Shown piece after piece: positions 12,858 to 26,100 of a stretch of DNA of 64,000 bases. Source of the DNA: Spisula solida. Its lineage: Eukaryota; Mollusca; Bivalvia; Venerida; Mactridae. Made by a program: the position numbers and the translations under genes. The notes beneath the pieces are model-generated. The model saw only the letters and a program-made list of their open reading frames with translations. It did not search any database and had not been told where the DNA came from. The stretch lies in contig OX365951.1 in the NCBI GenBank assembly GCA_947247005.1, positions 35,112,899 to 35,176,898 on the forward strand, in the 5' to 3' direction. Every line of letters begins with the position of its first letter. Position 1 is the first letter of the stretch.

Positions 12858-14401
12858 AGCTCACCTGTCACAAAGTGACAGAGTGAGCTTTTGTGATCAC
12901 TCTTCGTCCGTCGTCCGTCGTCCGTCCGTCGTCCGTCGTCCGTCCGTCGTCCGTCCGTCAACAATTGGCTTGTGTAGACACTAGAGGTCACAATTTTAAC
13001 CTAATCTTCATGAAACTTGGTCACAATGATCGTCTCAACAAAATCTAGGCCAAGTTCGATATTGGGTCATCTGGGGTCAAAAACTAGGTCACTAGGTCAA
13101 ATCATAGAAAAACCTTGTGTAGTCACTAGAGGTCACAATTATGACTCAATCTTTATGAAACTTGGTCACAATGATCATCCCAACAAAATCTAAGTCAAGT
13201 TCGATATTGGGTCATCCGGGGTCAAAAACTAGGTCACAAGGTCAAATCATAGAAAAACCTTGTGTAGTCACTAGAGGTCACAATTTTGACTTAATCTTTA
13301 TGAAACTTGGTCACAATGATCATCACAACAAAATCTAGGTCAAGTTCGATATTGGGTCATCCAGGGTCAAAAACTAGGTCACAAGGTCAAATCATAGAAA
13401 AACCTTGTGTAGTCACTAGAGGTCACAATTTTGACTTAATCTTTATGAAACTTGGTCACAATGATCATCTCAACAAAATCTAGGTCAAGTTCGATATTGG
13501 GTCACCCGGGGTCAAAAACTAGGTCACAAGGTCAAATCATAGAAAAACCTTGTGTAGTCACTAGAGGTCACAATTTTGACTTAATCTTTATGACACTTGG
13601 TCACAATGATCATCACAACAAAATCTAGGTCAAGTTCGATATTGGGTCATCAAGGGTCAAAAACTAGGTCACAAGGTCAAATCATAGAAAAACCTTCTGT
13701 AGTCACTAGAGGTCACAATTTTGACTTAATCTTTATGAAACTTGGTCACAATGATCATCTCAACAAAATCTAGGTCAAGTTCGATATTGGGTCATCCAGG
13801 GTCAAAAACTAGGTCACAAGGTCAAATCATAGAAAAACCTTGTGTAGTCACTAGAGGTCACAATTTTGACTTAATCTTTATGAAACTTGGTCACAATGAT
13901 CATCTCAACAAAATCTAGGTCAAGTTCGATATTGGGTCACCGGGGGTCAAAAACTAGGGCACAAGGTCAAATCATAGAAAAACCTTGTGTAGTCACTAGA
14001 GGTCACAATTTTGGTCTTAATCTTTATGAAACTCGGTCACAATGATCATTTCAACGAAATCTAGGTAGAGTTCGATATTGGGTCATCTGTGGTCAAAAAC
14101 TAGGTCACAAGGGAAAATAATAGAAAAACCTTGTGTAGTCACTAGAGGTCACAGTTTTGGCCTGATCTTTACGAAACTAAGTCACAACGATCATCACAAC
14201 AAAATATAGGTCAAGTTTGATATTGGGTCATCCAGATCAAAAACCAGGTCATTAGGTGAAATCATATAAAAACCTTTTGTAGTCTTTAGAGGTCACAATA
14301 TTAGCCTAATCTGTATGAAACTTGGTCACAATGATCATCTCAACAAAATCTAGGTCAAGTTTGACAGGTGAGCGACCTAGGGCCCTTTGGGCCCTCTTGT
14401 T
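12858..14401 (+). mobile_element. Hairpin-ended tandem-repeat element, copy 1 (HINE/pearl-like)
   Basis: It starts AGCTCACCTGTCAC-AAA-GTGACAGAGTGAGCT, a near-perfect hairpin, then a GTCC/GTCCGTC microsatellite (about 12905-12960), then about 9.6 units of a 145-bp repeat. It ends GACAGGTGAGCGACC followed by a second hairpin (AGGGCCC-TTT-GGGCCCT) and CTCTTGTT. GCTCACCTGTC and GACAGGTGAGC make 11-bp terminal inverted repeats. No coding capacity. The architecture resembles Helentron-associated elements and the bivalve pearl family, but that assignment is inference. Confidence 0.85.
12981..14364 (+). repeat. 145-bp tandem repeat array, about 9.6 units
   Basis: The marker CTAGAGGTCAC recurs at 12981, 13126, 13271, 13416, 13561, 13706, 13851 and 13996, always 145 bp apart, then at 14142 and about 14286 (as a TTAGAGGTCAC variant). 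Middle units are nearly identical and the last two more diverged, a pattern expected of unequal exchange. GGTCA and TGACC half-sites are frequent within each unit. Confidence 0.97.
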
Positions 14402-14757
14402 TGGGTTTAATGCCCTCCAGACAGTCATATGAGAACTACCCTTGCACATTTTCATGGTACTTGCATTACCTGTTCTTGGACTACCCTTACATACTGAGCG
14501 CCTAGGTAGAGAGTTAATATAAGAACAAAATGTGTAACGACTTTAGTGTGTTGCGTTCTGTGATCGAACCTGTGCTTTCGTTTGACGCTCGATCCAATGT
14601 TCCACAAGTGTAGTGAGTCCAATTGAAGAGTTTGTTAACCTGCAGCCACTTAGTTTGACAAAATATGTGGTTCACATTAGGTTCACATTGTGGTTCAGTA
14701 TTAAACGTCAACGAACGTATTTGTACAATATCATTCAAGAGTTGAAAACGCATTTTA

Positions 14758-14992
14758 GTTGGATGTTTATTCAGGCGAACTATCTAGTGTAGAACGTTTG
14801 CAAATATATGAAACGATGAAATACTTTCGTATGAAGAATGCACTTAAAGCATGCATGTTTGTGATGTTACGACCTGGATTATGCCAGTTATGTAACGATA
14901 TACTTGATGCATTGCCTAGAAACAATATTTTAAAGTCAAAGAGATACATCATTGACGCTTTGAGGAAAATTGAAGTGTTTTATTACCTATAG
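14758..14992 (+). other. Short unrecognised reading frame after a possible splice acceptor
   Basis: A 77-codon frame without ATG follows TTTTAG at about 14752-14757 and ends in TAG. It reads LDVYSGELSSVERLQIYETMKYF and then ALKACMFVMLRPGLCQLC, with a helical, leucine- and lysine-rich tail ending FYYL. It could be a terminal exon or chance. No family recognised. Confidence 0.15.
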
Positions 14993-15100
14993 ATAAGTGC
15001 TTATATTCAGGGCATGCATGGTTTATTAGGATAAGTAATGGCTGTGTATCGAATCAATGTTTATTGTAACCTATAATAGGCAATACATTGTGAAACACTC

Positions 15101-15430
15101 TCAGTCCGGCTGTATGGAAACTATATTGTTATCTGCATTGTTATATAATGGTAAAACGTCGTTGAATTGATCTATAGATATACTAAATTTGTATTTTAAA
15201 GTAGATTGTGAAGTCTTACAACTTCTACTTATCACCATTAGTATCATGTCTCTGTGTCTTGGTGGTATAAGACAGTCCAGTATTTCCTGTATTTCTGAGT
15301 GCCAAGCTAGGTTGATACTGATACCCTGTTTCGTCTTTGAAATTACACAGTCACGGGACCAACCGCTGACATCATGCATCCAAAGCAGAAAGTCATCCAC
15401 CTGACTACAGAGGTCGACAAACGTGCACAC
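15101..15430 (-). other. Short unrecognised reading frame, no ATG
   Basis: A 109-codon frame starting at GTG, containing CTFVDLC, DFLLWMHDVSGWSRDC and ILDCLIPPRHRDMILMVISRSC. It has five spaced cysteines and three tryptophans, which is unusual for random AT-rich DNA. An in-frame TGA lies 13 codons upstream, and there is no pyrimidine tract for a good acceptor. It may be an exon or gene relic. No family recognised. Confidence 0.2.
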
Positions 15431-16872
15431 GACTGTTTTGATTTGTTCAGTTTGTGTTCAGTTTCCCTTTGTTCCGTACTTTAGTTCATTGCTCTCAATT
15501 AGCATAAAGCTGACATCAATAGTTGGTGACCAATCCGTTATGTGGTCGAGGTGAGGATATACGATGTCAACGTTCGCTAAGCAACATGGATTAAAAACGA
15601 TTTTGATACCTTTTTGACATATTGATAAGATTCATAACTTATTATTCACTTTAAAGTTGAGCGAATGTATCCAATTACTTTACATACATTATTGTATGCG
15701 AACTGAAATATAATACTTTGTTCGTGACTCTTACTGCTGACCTAATCTCACACATCACCTCGGCTAGAGTTTGGACCTCACAATAACATGTTGTAATAAG
15801 GGTTGAGGGTCGAACAAAGTCGGTCATTGGCTCCGTGTGACATCAGCCTTTACTTCGCTCAATGTTCAATAAGACATCGTGTACTCGCTTGCTCTCAGTA
15901 TATTCCCGTATAACACCGGTCCTACTGGATGTCTAGCAGTTCATGTGCCATCATCCGGATGTTGTAGACCCTATATCAGGCAGTTACATAGTATTACATA
16001 AAATGCAAAAGAAACGCAAGTATGTCGCCCAATCTTTGATCACAGTATAAACTGGCACGGAGTTACCATACTATGTTACCATAGGCTCTGTTCTTGTATT
16101 TTTGTCATTGTATTAGTGCTGCAACTATACTTGCCATTGTTCTATCAATGTAATTTCGGTTACTCAAATTAGGAGAGTCATAGCTAAGTTTTTGCTCAAC
16201 CAAATCGTCATGAATTCATATTGACAACAACAGACATGATTAAACTTAACTGTGTAGTTACGGGTAATTCTAGATACCCAACCAATCATCTTCAGGTACA
16301 TTCAGATCTAAAACTATCTTCGTTTAATTCAGGCACTGTTGTGTCGAAAAGAGCTTTGTTGCCGGTTACTAACTGTATAAAATTATGATAAGCGTCATAA
16401 TAATAAGGAGCACTTTCGACGTTTAGTGTTAATTATGTTTTCCTAGGCAGAGCGTCTACATAATAGCTAAACAATTTCTTCCATAGAAGTAGAAAACATG
16501 AAGTTCGTGGACCTGAGTCTCCCAACTTTGATGAAAATATGTTATCCTCTCAGCAAAGTGCTATCAATCTAATTCAATAGACATCAATTATTATATAGTG
16601 AAATGGAATAATATCAACATTTCAAAACAAATTAAGGAATACATTTATCAAGACGGTCATATATCATATCGCTGATGTAATATATCTGTTTTTCATTTAA
16701 TAATAATGCTAATGTAAAACACTTAATGTGCGAATTTTGATAAGATATATCTAGCTCTGCTGCAAATCTTAACGTATGGTGCCGACATTGGTATTCATGA
16801 AAACTTTTCATTCTTAACACGCGTTTAAATGAAATAGCGTGGCACTGTTATACTGGATGTTCCGCGTAAAAT

Positions 16873-17060
16873 TTCAATGGCCAGGTGGTCATGCGCCTAG
16901 AACATGCGATAGTCTGTTGCATAGAGCGTCGCGGATTCGATCCAAGATAATGACACGACATGACAGTTCAAATGGTACCGGTGTGACTCCTGTTCTGGGC
17001 GCTCTGCCATAACGAATAGGACTCCCTTCCAATAAAGTTCTACAGGAGTAATCTAAGGAA
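16873..17060 (+). mobile_element. tRNA-derived SINE
   Basis: A-box-like GGCCAGGTGGTCA (about 16879) and B-box GGATTCGATCC (16933-16943) at tRNA spacing, without a full cloverleaf. Followed by a non-tRNA body. Read as a SINE head rather than a tRNA gene. Confidence 0.55.
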
Positions 17061-17969
17061 CTGACAGTATTCGAAGTGAGTCATGTACGGTATGACGGAG
17101 TTCTTCGTTTTAGCATACCTCATTGCCATTATTCTGGTATTGAGAATGAGGTATCGACATAATTATGACTTAAACTTGAACAGCGCTTATTAATGATAGC
17201 AACTCTGACTGGCGTACTTGTACTTTTTTCCAAGGTGATTGTTTTATTATTTGCACGTAATATCATATAATTCTGCATTATATACATGTGCTAATAACCT
17301 GTGCAACATAAATTTCATTATGCCATTATATAATTTACATTCCAGCTATAAATATAATTTTAATATACCTTAAGTATGCTTATATTTGCCTGGCATTTAT
17401 GCATATTCCACGCATACCGGTATTCCCAAGGTAATTTCCGAGTGTCGTCAGTCAATCTCGGGTCGGTTGTGCATTGTCCGTAATTATTCGTAGCGTTACG
17501 GAAACATCCGAACGTACTGTCGAAGATTGTTAAGCACATATTGCCACATTATATCGATGCATTGAATTATGTTAAGTTGAAAATGCATTTTAGGGCAATT
17601 ATATTGATGTAATGTTCACTGCACGAATACAACATCATTTGACTAGATTTCAACCAGTGTCACAAAAAACATCGCCATTTAGCCTTGCACAATGCACTTG
17701 GAGGTCCCAGTAAATGGTTACAATTCCCACACTGTATAGAAATTATGTTAAAGCCCACAGCTGTAAAGTATAAAAGTTATTATAGACTTTACTGCTTGCG
17801 AATAATGTGAATAAACTCCCAGTCCTAAAACAATAATGCCGTTTCATTTATATTTTTGTTATAAACGACACTTCTGATTCCAGACTCTAGGGTAAATATT
17901 ATGTTATGGGGTAATCTGCTATGAATCAGTCAATATGTATATTGCTGCCGACAAACATAGCACATGTAC

Positions 17970-18060
17970 ATATCCGCCTCAATAGTGGTAGAGAGTCCGC
18001 TTCCAGTGCGAGAGGTATTGTGTTTGATCCCAGACAGTGGCATACCAAAGTCGTTAAAAT
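17970..18060 (+). mobile_element. tRNA-derived SINE in unit 1
   Basis: A-box TAGTGGTAGAG (about 17984) and B-box GTGTTTGATCCC (about 18020). Shared with unit 2 at about 27105, so it predates the duplication. Confidence 0.6.
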
Positions 18061-20071
18061 GGTATCGGTATATACATGTATCCCTGGCTTTACGACCAGC
18101 ATCCATATATTCAGTTCAACTGTTGGTTCGGTCGGTGAAATAATACTCTGATTGCGTCGTCTTCATGTGACTTAAATATTGTTGACCAGTCTATTTGTGA
18201 CTTAAAACAACAATTGAAAAGAAAAGAAGCCATGCCCCAGTCTGTTAGCTTAGGAGCACTATTCTGTCACCGCGTAGATCGTCTTTGTGATTTCCGAATC
18301 ATTTTACGTGAGTGACATTTGGTTGAGTCTTACATCCACAAACATGTGAAAGCGTTTTCATATTGGCCTTTAAATATGGAAGAGCCAGATTAGTATAGTT
18401 GATACTATAGTAATTAACTACATGCAATCAAACATGACCCTGAGTATTACTATACTTATGTAACCTTTGAAAAACACATGATAACGTACCAAACAAAACA
18501 AAGAAAAACAAACTGATTTATAATGAATTAATTCCACAGTATTAAAACGTTTAGCAAATAGGAATAATCTAGTGCTTTAATTTTGTTTGCTTCTCTCGTC
18601 TTATGCCACTTACCAGGTAACGTGGATTTAATCTGTTTTTATTGCCATGATTTTACCTTTATGTTATATCATTTATAACAGTGTAATTGTTCTAAATATT
18701 ACATTTACCGGTATCATTATTTTACATGTGAATGTTTTGTGAATAATGATTGTGAGTAATTTAACACAACTCATTGTAAAAGAAAACTGCATTGTTACAT
18801 AGTTTACATACATTGACAGCAAACAGAGGCCATACAGATACCCTAAATCACATAGCGTGTTTATCACGCAGTAAGCAGCCCTGGAATAAAATCATACAGG
18901 TATGATAGAAGACTTCCTTCATGAATTTACAAGACTTCATTTTGACATCATAGATCCAAAGAGGCACGCGTAATGCATAACTTACGTCGGTAAAACATCG
19001 TTCATGTTTTATGACGCGGTATTCTCGCTATGATCCGTTTGAAGTGTTAGAGATATCGTTTACAGTAATCAACCCATTCTTCTTGTTAAACAGCTTCATA
19101 AACACTGTCATCAATTTCATTTATACCCTAACTGACATTGGATGCGAAATATTTTTCTGAGCTTCCGTAATTTCTAGAGAATGGTTTCCAATTAATTTAT
19201 TGTATTTGCAAGCGTAATGAAGAGTTCGTAGGATATGAAGAGGTGGTTATGGGATTATGTAAGGGAATGATAAAGTCAAACCAAGAGTTCGACAACTATC
19301 ATATGAATTATATTATTATCATTATTGAGGTATCTAATGATTTGTAAGAAGCACACGAAGATTGTATTTGTTAATCTAAATAATTTAATACACATAAATC
19401 TTATTCCATTTAAATTTATTCAGACATTGTCAAAAATACAAAATAAAGCTTTGATCAAATTATACTGATATCATATGTCAAATATTACGGCTTTATTAGA
19501 TGATGCTAAGTTCTAATATACTTTTATAACGTTTCACTCATTTTAATTACACATCTCATTAATCAAATGTTCCGTAAACGTGTAACTAAATATTTGACAA
19601 ATACCAAATCAGGTTCATGAACGGAATTTGACCCCTGATTAACCCCAGATTATGTCCCAATTAATGCATAGAAATTAATTAGATGTAATTGATGAAAACG
19701 TTCCCTATATTATATTTAATTCTACGGCGATTGTGTACAAATAATTAGTATCCTCCAAATCACCTGGCAAATGCTCATCTATCATATTTTATAATATAAT
19801 TATATGATATTCGACGATTGGCTTACAAAATCAAACCGAAATCTAGGAATAACCTTAGAGAAACAGAACTTTGTTGTTCCAAATAAACGGTGCTAATCGT
19901 ACATTATATTGAATACTACGACAAAATTTGGTATTCTTGTTCTACATATAGGCCAATGAACAGAGAAGTTAAAATGTCAAAGAGTGGCTGAAAGGCTGAA
20001 ATGCCGAAAGCAGCCCTCAAAAATTGGTAACTAAATTATTTCATTCATTTGTATATAATGTTTAAAAAATA

Positions 20072-20125
20072 GTTGAAAGCTGCACTCAATTGAAACAGCC
20101 GAGCACAGAAAACAACACAGACAAC
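20072..20125 (+). repeat. Dispersed short repeat (GGCAGCACTCAAC family), partial
   Basis: Contains GCTGCACTCAATTGAAACAG, CCGAGCACAGAAAACA. The roughly equivalent place in unit 2 has a copy in the opposite orientation (29281-29335), so these are separate insertions. Confidence 0.7.
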
Positions 20126-20709
20126 AATTGCACGAGACATTGAAGGTGAAAAAGAAGTTAACGTTTCAGTTGACAAATACCTTAGCAGAATTTCTAATAC
20201 CAGTCAATACCAACTTAAAACAGTAACCCAAGAATTTGCATTGCTGAAAAAAACATTTCAACCGAGGCCTGTATATCTGATATGTGGTTTCGCAGTTCGC
20301 AAATGTTTCTTCCTTTACAAAGTATACTGTTAATTTCCAAATAGCACTGTGAGTATAAGCGTGACAGACAGATCAAACCAACCGACCACAAAGTACATTG
20401 ACTCACCATAACAAATCTGAACCAAAGGCGTTAGAAACATTTATCTAAAAACCTTTCTGCCATTATCTCGATATAAGTGACGCAAACTGATATCAATCTC
20501 TACCTGTAGAAACAAATCCATGCTCCTTTTCTTTGTTATTATAATCTATCAGGAAATGTTTGTTTATATGTCGAGAAATCAGAGTATAAATAAACTGATA
20601 GTTAATCATGTATCCGTTTGATAAACACGCGGTCAAACTACGTGTCTGATTAAAGATTGTTACAATAAGATAGACACGTAGAATAATGTATCAATTGTGC
20701 TCTACTTTA

Positions 20710-20750
20710 GTTGTTTTCTTCGATTATTCCGAGAGAGAAGAAAACAACGG
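20710..20750. repeat. Perfect 12-bp hairpin in unit 1
   Basis: GTTGTTTTCTTC and GAAGAAAACAAC flank a 15-base loop. In unit 2 (about 29910-29950) the right arm is kept but the left has become a T run, so the hairpin is not conserved. Confidence 0.7.
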
Positions 20751-20877
20751 AACACTACGGGTATATACAGGTTTACCACAATCAACTGAACTGTTTTCTG
20801 TCAGTCTAAAATAACAAAGCATTTGTACCAGATAATTTTGAATTAACACTTTATTACTGCTGACAAAATAAACTGAA

Positions 20878-21115
20878 TTCGAGTATCAAACTGGCTTGAT
20901 ATTCGACGATCAAACTGGCTTGATGTTCAACTATTAAACTGGTGTGATATTCGACGATCACACTGGCTTGATATAGCTATCAAACTAGACTGATCTTCAA
21001 CTATCAAACTGGCTTGATATTCAGCTATCAGATTGGGTTGAAATTCGGCTATCAAACTGGCTCGATATTCGACAATCAAACTTGACTGATATTCGACTAT
21101 CAAACTAAACAAACT
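20878..21115. repeat. 24-bp minisatellite in unit 1, about 10 units
   Basis: Degenerate repeats of ATCAAACTGGCTTGATATTC plus GACG. Because 24 is divisible by three, the minus strand shows an open frame of eight-residue repeats (SLIVEYQS-like). This is a by-product of the repeat, not a gene. Confidence 0.9.
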
Positions 21116-23964
21116 GACATGAAATTAGAAAACCAAATTAGCTTGTTAGTCGACTATTTTTCTGATTCGATATTCAACTACTGGAAGTGCGTTTCCAATT
21201 AGAAAAAGGAATTGCTCGATATTCGATATTGTTTAGAAGTTTTGTTGCTCAACAGAGGTTAAATTTATAGTAAATATTAGCTTAGTGAAATTTAGAAAGT
21301 GATGTTATAGAGACGTTGCCGCTCTACAGAAAGCCTCTCTGGAGTACTGTATGCCAAAAATGTTGTGTACAACGCATAGCAACTGTAGCATTCTAAATAC
21401 GATTAATATTTATGCTCGAATATAGTGCTGATATATCGTTGTCGTCTCTCATTTATAAATTGTATCGAGTCAACCTTTTTTAAGCAATACGTGTCGATCA
21501 TATGATAAAACCGTCTAATTTACCTTTTATATGTCACAAGTCGGGATAAATATTACCATTACTATGACATGATAAATGAATAAAAACGACTTCAGTAGGA
21601 AAGCTCTATAGGTGAGCATGTTTGAGGGTACGTGACGTATCACTAACAAAATATTTGAACTAAAGTCTTACAATAAAAAGGTACTTAACATAATTTCTCA
21701 CGGGTATATTGCATAAATATTTGTAGTGTTCAAGTGAGAGCTCATTTTGATGCGTCTATTATTATCCGTTTTCAATCTAGCGTGCCTCATTAGTAGCAGT
21801 TTTATTTATTCTACCCTCACTGTGTTTTCGGAATTTATTGTTATTTTGTCTGACGACAAGGATAATGTTTATATTCGCATGAAAATATTACGAAGATTAA
21901 ATTGTTATATGAGATATCCTCTGGTTTGTAGTTAACATTTATTTCTCGTACCAGACGGTTGGTCTTCTTACATTGCGTACGAACGTAGAACAATAAATAC
22001 ACATCTATTTATATATTACGACATTAACAACAGAAAAATAGCCAACGTATGGTCGTTACCCAGGGATAGTCTGGTCGGTATTTGACTTTGTCATTAACCA
22101 AGAATCGCTGCTCTAAGCGTCGATTCGTCGTGTGGTAGAAGGTATACCGCAGGTCTATGGCCACGTGGCTCATTTCAGCTAGTGGCACTACATAGGACTG
22201 AAGTGCTAGCATAATTAACATGGAAACTGTCTTCTCTTTTCTCATACCATCATGGCAATAGAACTGATGCTATCGCAGATGTTGTACCTATAAATATGGT
22301 ATAACAATAATAATAATTATATAACTATAAATGGTAGAACGTCTTTCGAAATTGACATAATCATACTTTACATTTTGATACAACGAGCTTTCCAGGTTTG
22401 GAAATACATGTATGACGCATAACCGGGAAATGGAACCAACTCCAAAACATTTGTGTTAGTACTGAATTTACTTAACGAGGCAGATGATTGATAAAGATGT
22501 GAGCTGTGAGCGTACATGGCTGTCAAAATTGAGTTTACTTTCCTTTTCTTTCGAAACGTAGGCTCCTTATTTAAAAGCAACGATGTTTGAAACATTTATG
22601 ATCACAAAAATACGGTTAGTGTTAAATCGATGTTCTTTCCTTTAAGTGGGAGGGGTGTGGGAGAGATGTTCTGTTGTTCGTCAAAACCACTTCTATGTTC
22701 AACAGAATGCTACGATTTTAACGCTTGCAGCAAATATCTACATGGTTTATGTAATGGGCATGTGTGGTCGGTACAGATCATTATGTGACAAGTGTAGTCT
22801 AGTCTCTAGTGAACTTGTCAAGTTTGTATTCGTCAATTTGACTCAATATCAATGGGAACACATTTGATCATTTGGTACGTACGGTATTTAATTATAGTTG
22901 TATGGTAACTAATATGTAACTTCTATCTTTTGTTCATTCATGCATATTGAGTTTTTATTACAAAATAAAACATTTAGCATAAACTAATCTTTGATTTCAA
23001 TCATATAATTTTAGGTGTGTCTTTGAGACCTTGGCTTATATTGTATATTGCCAGCTCTGTTTGTTGGTTATACGGATCGTAGTGTGCGACCTAGCGTCTT
23101 GGTTCTACAGTCTCTTTTTATTTACAATTTCCAAAGTCCACAGATGGTGACTCAGTTAAACACATTGTTATTACATCATAACATTAACTACATCATTTCC
23201 CTTGCATTTACCCGGGTTGCTTAAACATCGAGGAAGTGTATAGCGTCGGGCGGCGGCCAGTGTTCATTAAAAAAATCCATTGCAACTCATCGGCCAGCGT
23301 ATGCACGATGCCTCGCCACGGATACAGCGACATAGTCCGGCGTTGGGTTGATTTGTGACCCAGGTATTACATGTACAAAAGTATTCCATACGTATATTAA
23401 GGTTAACATGTCTTTTTCTATGATAATTTTAAGTGAAAGAAATAACGAACCTGATACACTAACGTATCTTTAGTTAAAATCGTAAAAAATCGCGAATCCT
23501 TACACTTGCAATAAAATCTGCAGAAACTCGATAACATTCCTATAACTGACATTCATTTATGTTTTACATTTTTGTTACATTAGTGTTTAAAAACCGTCAT
23601 TCTAGGTTTCTGCAACGAGATATTTTTACTTTTACTTTTTATAGCGTATGCAAGTTTTTTTAAGATATATTAGCCTTTTAATCAAATTTATAGAATTTTT
23701 CAACGCGAGTCAGTTAAAATTTATACGGCGTACCGAAATTGACATTTCGACTATTTTGTAAAAAACTAGTATACATTTAAAGGCTACTTTCAGCCTGACA
23801 TGCGTCCGTTCAGCCGACTGAACATATTCAACGATTATTGAGTCGCAAGCCGGCTGTTGCATTCGATACAGATGGCAGCAAAAGCTAAGCAGCTCTTGAC
23901 ACTTTCATGATAAAAGTCATACACCAGGGGTGGTATTCAAAATTAAACTTATCTATTTGGAGAA

Positions 23965-24062
23965 TAAGGAAAGCCAATCATATCGCTAATAATGTTGTTA
24001 TTTAGCAGTGATGCCAATGGGGATTGAACCCGGGATATCTCTATCACAAAACACATGCCCTA
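23965..24062 (-). mobile_element. tRNA-derived SINE in unit 1, minus strand
   Basis: The complement of GGGGATTGAACCCGGGATAT gives the B-box GGGTTCAATCCCC; the A-box CAAACTGGTAGGG lies about 45 bp before it. Also present in unit 2 (33318-33405). Confidence 0.6.
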
Positions 24063-24810
24063 CCAGTTTGTTATCACACACCCCTTTTAAAGTATAAAAC
24101 GAAAATGCTACGTGTATAGTAGTTAGAAAATAAGAAAACACACCTCTCAATTACTTCGTTTAATTCATCTCATTCGTTTTCGTAAAAAAAAAACAAAAAA
24201 AACAAGTATTTTGTTAAAATATAAGTCCGGATGTCACTCTACGGATTCAGTAGAATATGGTTTTTAAATGTACCGATATATTTATGTTTTAATTTACATA
24301 AAGTATTTCAATCTCAGTTCGGATAATGTTTCTAAACTTTACAATTGGAACTTTGACTTGCTTGTTAGCGCAATGATATTCAAGAGCTCTTCATTCCGTA
24401 AAATGATAGTCGTTATGTTCTTAATATCATCCAAGCACGCAAGGTTTGTAACACTCACTACTATACATCTTACTTCATTTCAGTATGTTTTATAGTTTAC
24501 TGTAACATATTTCTAGGCATGATATAGAAAGGTTTATAGACACAAGAAATAATTGTTTTTTTTGCACTTGGGAATGTGTATTATCGTTACAAACGGTTCA
24601 AACACGCAACATGCAAATTAAGCAATTCATATTAAGTAACTCGAATAATACTTTTTTTATTTGTACAGATTGTTACGTTCCTGATTTGAAATTTGTTCGA
24701 CTTGATGGTTGGTTGTTATAATGGTGGAAATAATGACATATTAACATAACATCGAATAACATACCCGCTTTCTGTCATCAGAACGATATGAAATATAACA
24801 AACCAGAAAG

Positions 24811-24850
24811 TGAAGGCAGCACTCAACAGAAACAGCAGAGCACGAAAGAC
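24811..24850 (+). repeat. Dispersed short repeat (GGCAGCACTCAAC family), partial
   Basis: GAAGGCAGCACTCAACAGAA then CAGCAGAGCACGAAAG. The unit 2 equivalent is at about 34127-34180, so this copy predates the duplication. Confidence 0.65.
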
Positions 24851-25977
24851 TCTATAAGAACAGTGGACAAATTGCTAGCACTGCATGAATTATGTTGGTT
24901 TATTCATACAGTCGTAGAGCTCGCGCAAATAAATGCAACTAGCTGGTGGTCACGACACAATGACACGACGCCATAAGCGACAAATCACAAAGAGCAAAAT
25001 CCAAAATACGAATGCACCAGTTTGTTATTCAGATGTTTGTGTTACTAAGTTGTGTCGCAGGCGCCATGCGGGCGTGTTGTCCTTCTTGTACGCACCCGCA
25101 ACGACAGAGAACACAACGAAGTTCGAAGTCTTCAGTCGGATTCACCATAACAAACGTCAAACAAACATCATCCCCATGCTCTCATTGCTCATTCCCATGG
25201 TGCCAGTGCTACGACCCCCTGGAAACCTTTTCCAAAGACGCAATTATTATGCCACTGGAATTATTGACACAACAATAGTGATTAAAATACCAGAAAGCAT
25301 TGTACATTTCATTGGTTTGATCGAGAGGTCCTATTGTTTGCCCTTATATTGTTTGATCGACATACAATGTACACCAAATGACATGAACATTGTCGAGCCA
25401 TGTTTAACTATATAAAAATGCAACTTATATTTAACCGGTCAGTATCACTTTTCACTTTTTCGTACGGGTCATCAAGGTTACAATATAGCCTTATGTTTTA
25501 CAGTTTACAACGACCTGGTGCAAGATAATAGACAGTTTTATGATCATGAAAGTAACGAGGCGACAAGACTCTATAGTGTAAACATTTACATGTTATTGAA
25601 AATTTAGATCGTTAGACATATACTGTTTAGTGATAGCTCACAAACCAGCTTAATCGTTTTGAGGACATTTTTTGTTGAGAGTTTTAGGTCGTTCGTTTTA
25701 CATTTATTGTCGGAATCACCGTGTAATGAGGCGCCATCATTAAAAAAGTGATATAGTGTACTAGTGTACCCATGATTTATATACTAATTGTTATTATGAT
25801 AAAAAGTGATCCTCCGATTCTGGGATAGTTTTCACATGTTTTTACAGAGCTATTTAATAAAGAACTTAACATGTCTTTAACCCTTAACAGTTTCTTATTG
25901 TTATAAGCTAAAAAGTCAAACAAAATAGTTGTTGTATGCCATAACTTCCAAATATTTTTCAAAAGGATAATGGAAAA

Positions 25978-26100
25978 AAGGACATGGAAGGCAGCACTGA
26001 ATTGAAACAGCCGAGCACAGAAAACATAATATAAATAAATCAGACCACATTCACAAGGCACAATGCCAAGTACACAAAATAAAACAAGAATACATGAATT
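25978..26100 (+). repeat. Dispersed short repeat (GGCAGCACTCAAC family)
   Basis: GACATGGAAGGCAGCACTGA, then AACAGCCGAGCACAGAAAAC and GGCACAATGCCAAG. The unit 2 equivalent is at about 35255-35345. Its minus-strand frame (25777-26112) is a shadow. Confidence 0.75.

Noticed and set aside
12981..14364. CRISPR-like regular array
   Set aside because: Units are contiguous 145-bp tandem repeats without unique spacers, in a eukaryotic genome.
12858..14401. Canonical Helitron
   Set aside because: No 5' TC start, no CTRR terminus and no A/T insertion site; only the 3' hairpin fits, so a Helentron/HINE-like label is used tentatively.
20927..21112. Minus frame of eight-residue repeats (SLIVEYQS-like)
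   Set aside because: A by-product of a 24-bp minisatellite, whose period is divisible by three; unit 2 has a different, degenerate version.
21747..21935. Signal-peptide-like frame (MRLLLSVFNLACLISSS) shared by both units
   Set aside because: The unit 2 copy hits a stop after about 35 codons, nucleotide identity is no higher than in the surroundings, and no splice partner was found.
24933..25415. 160-codon + frame in unit 1 (MQLAGGHDTMTRRHK...)
   Set aside because: The matching stretch of unit 2 (about 34240-34740) is broken at once by stops and indels, and nothing in the translation is recognisable.
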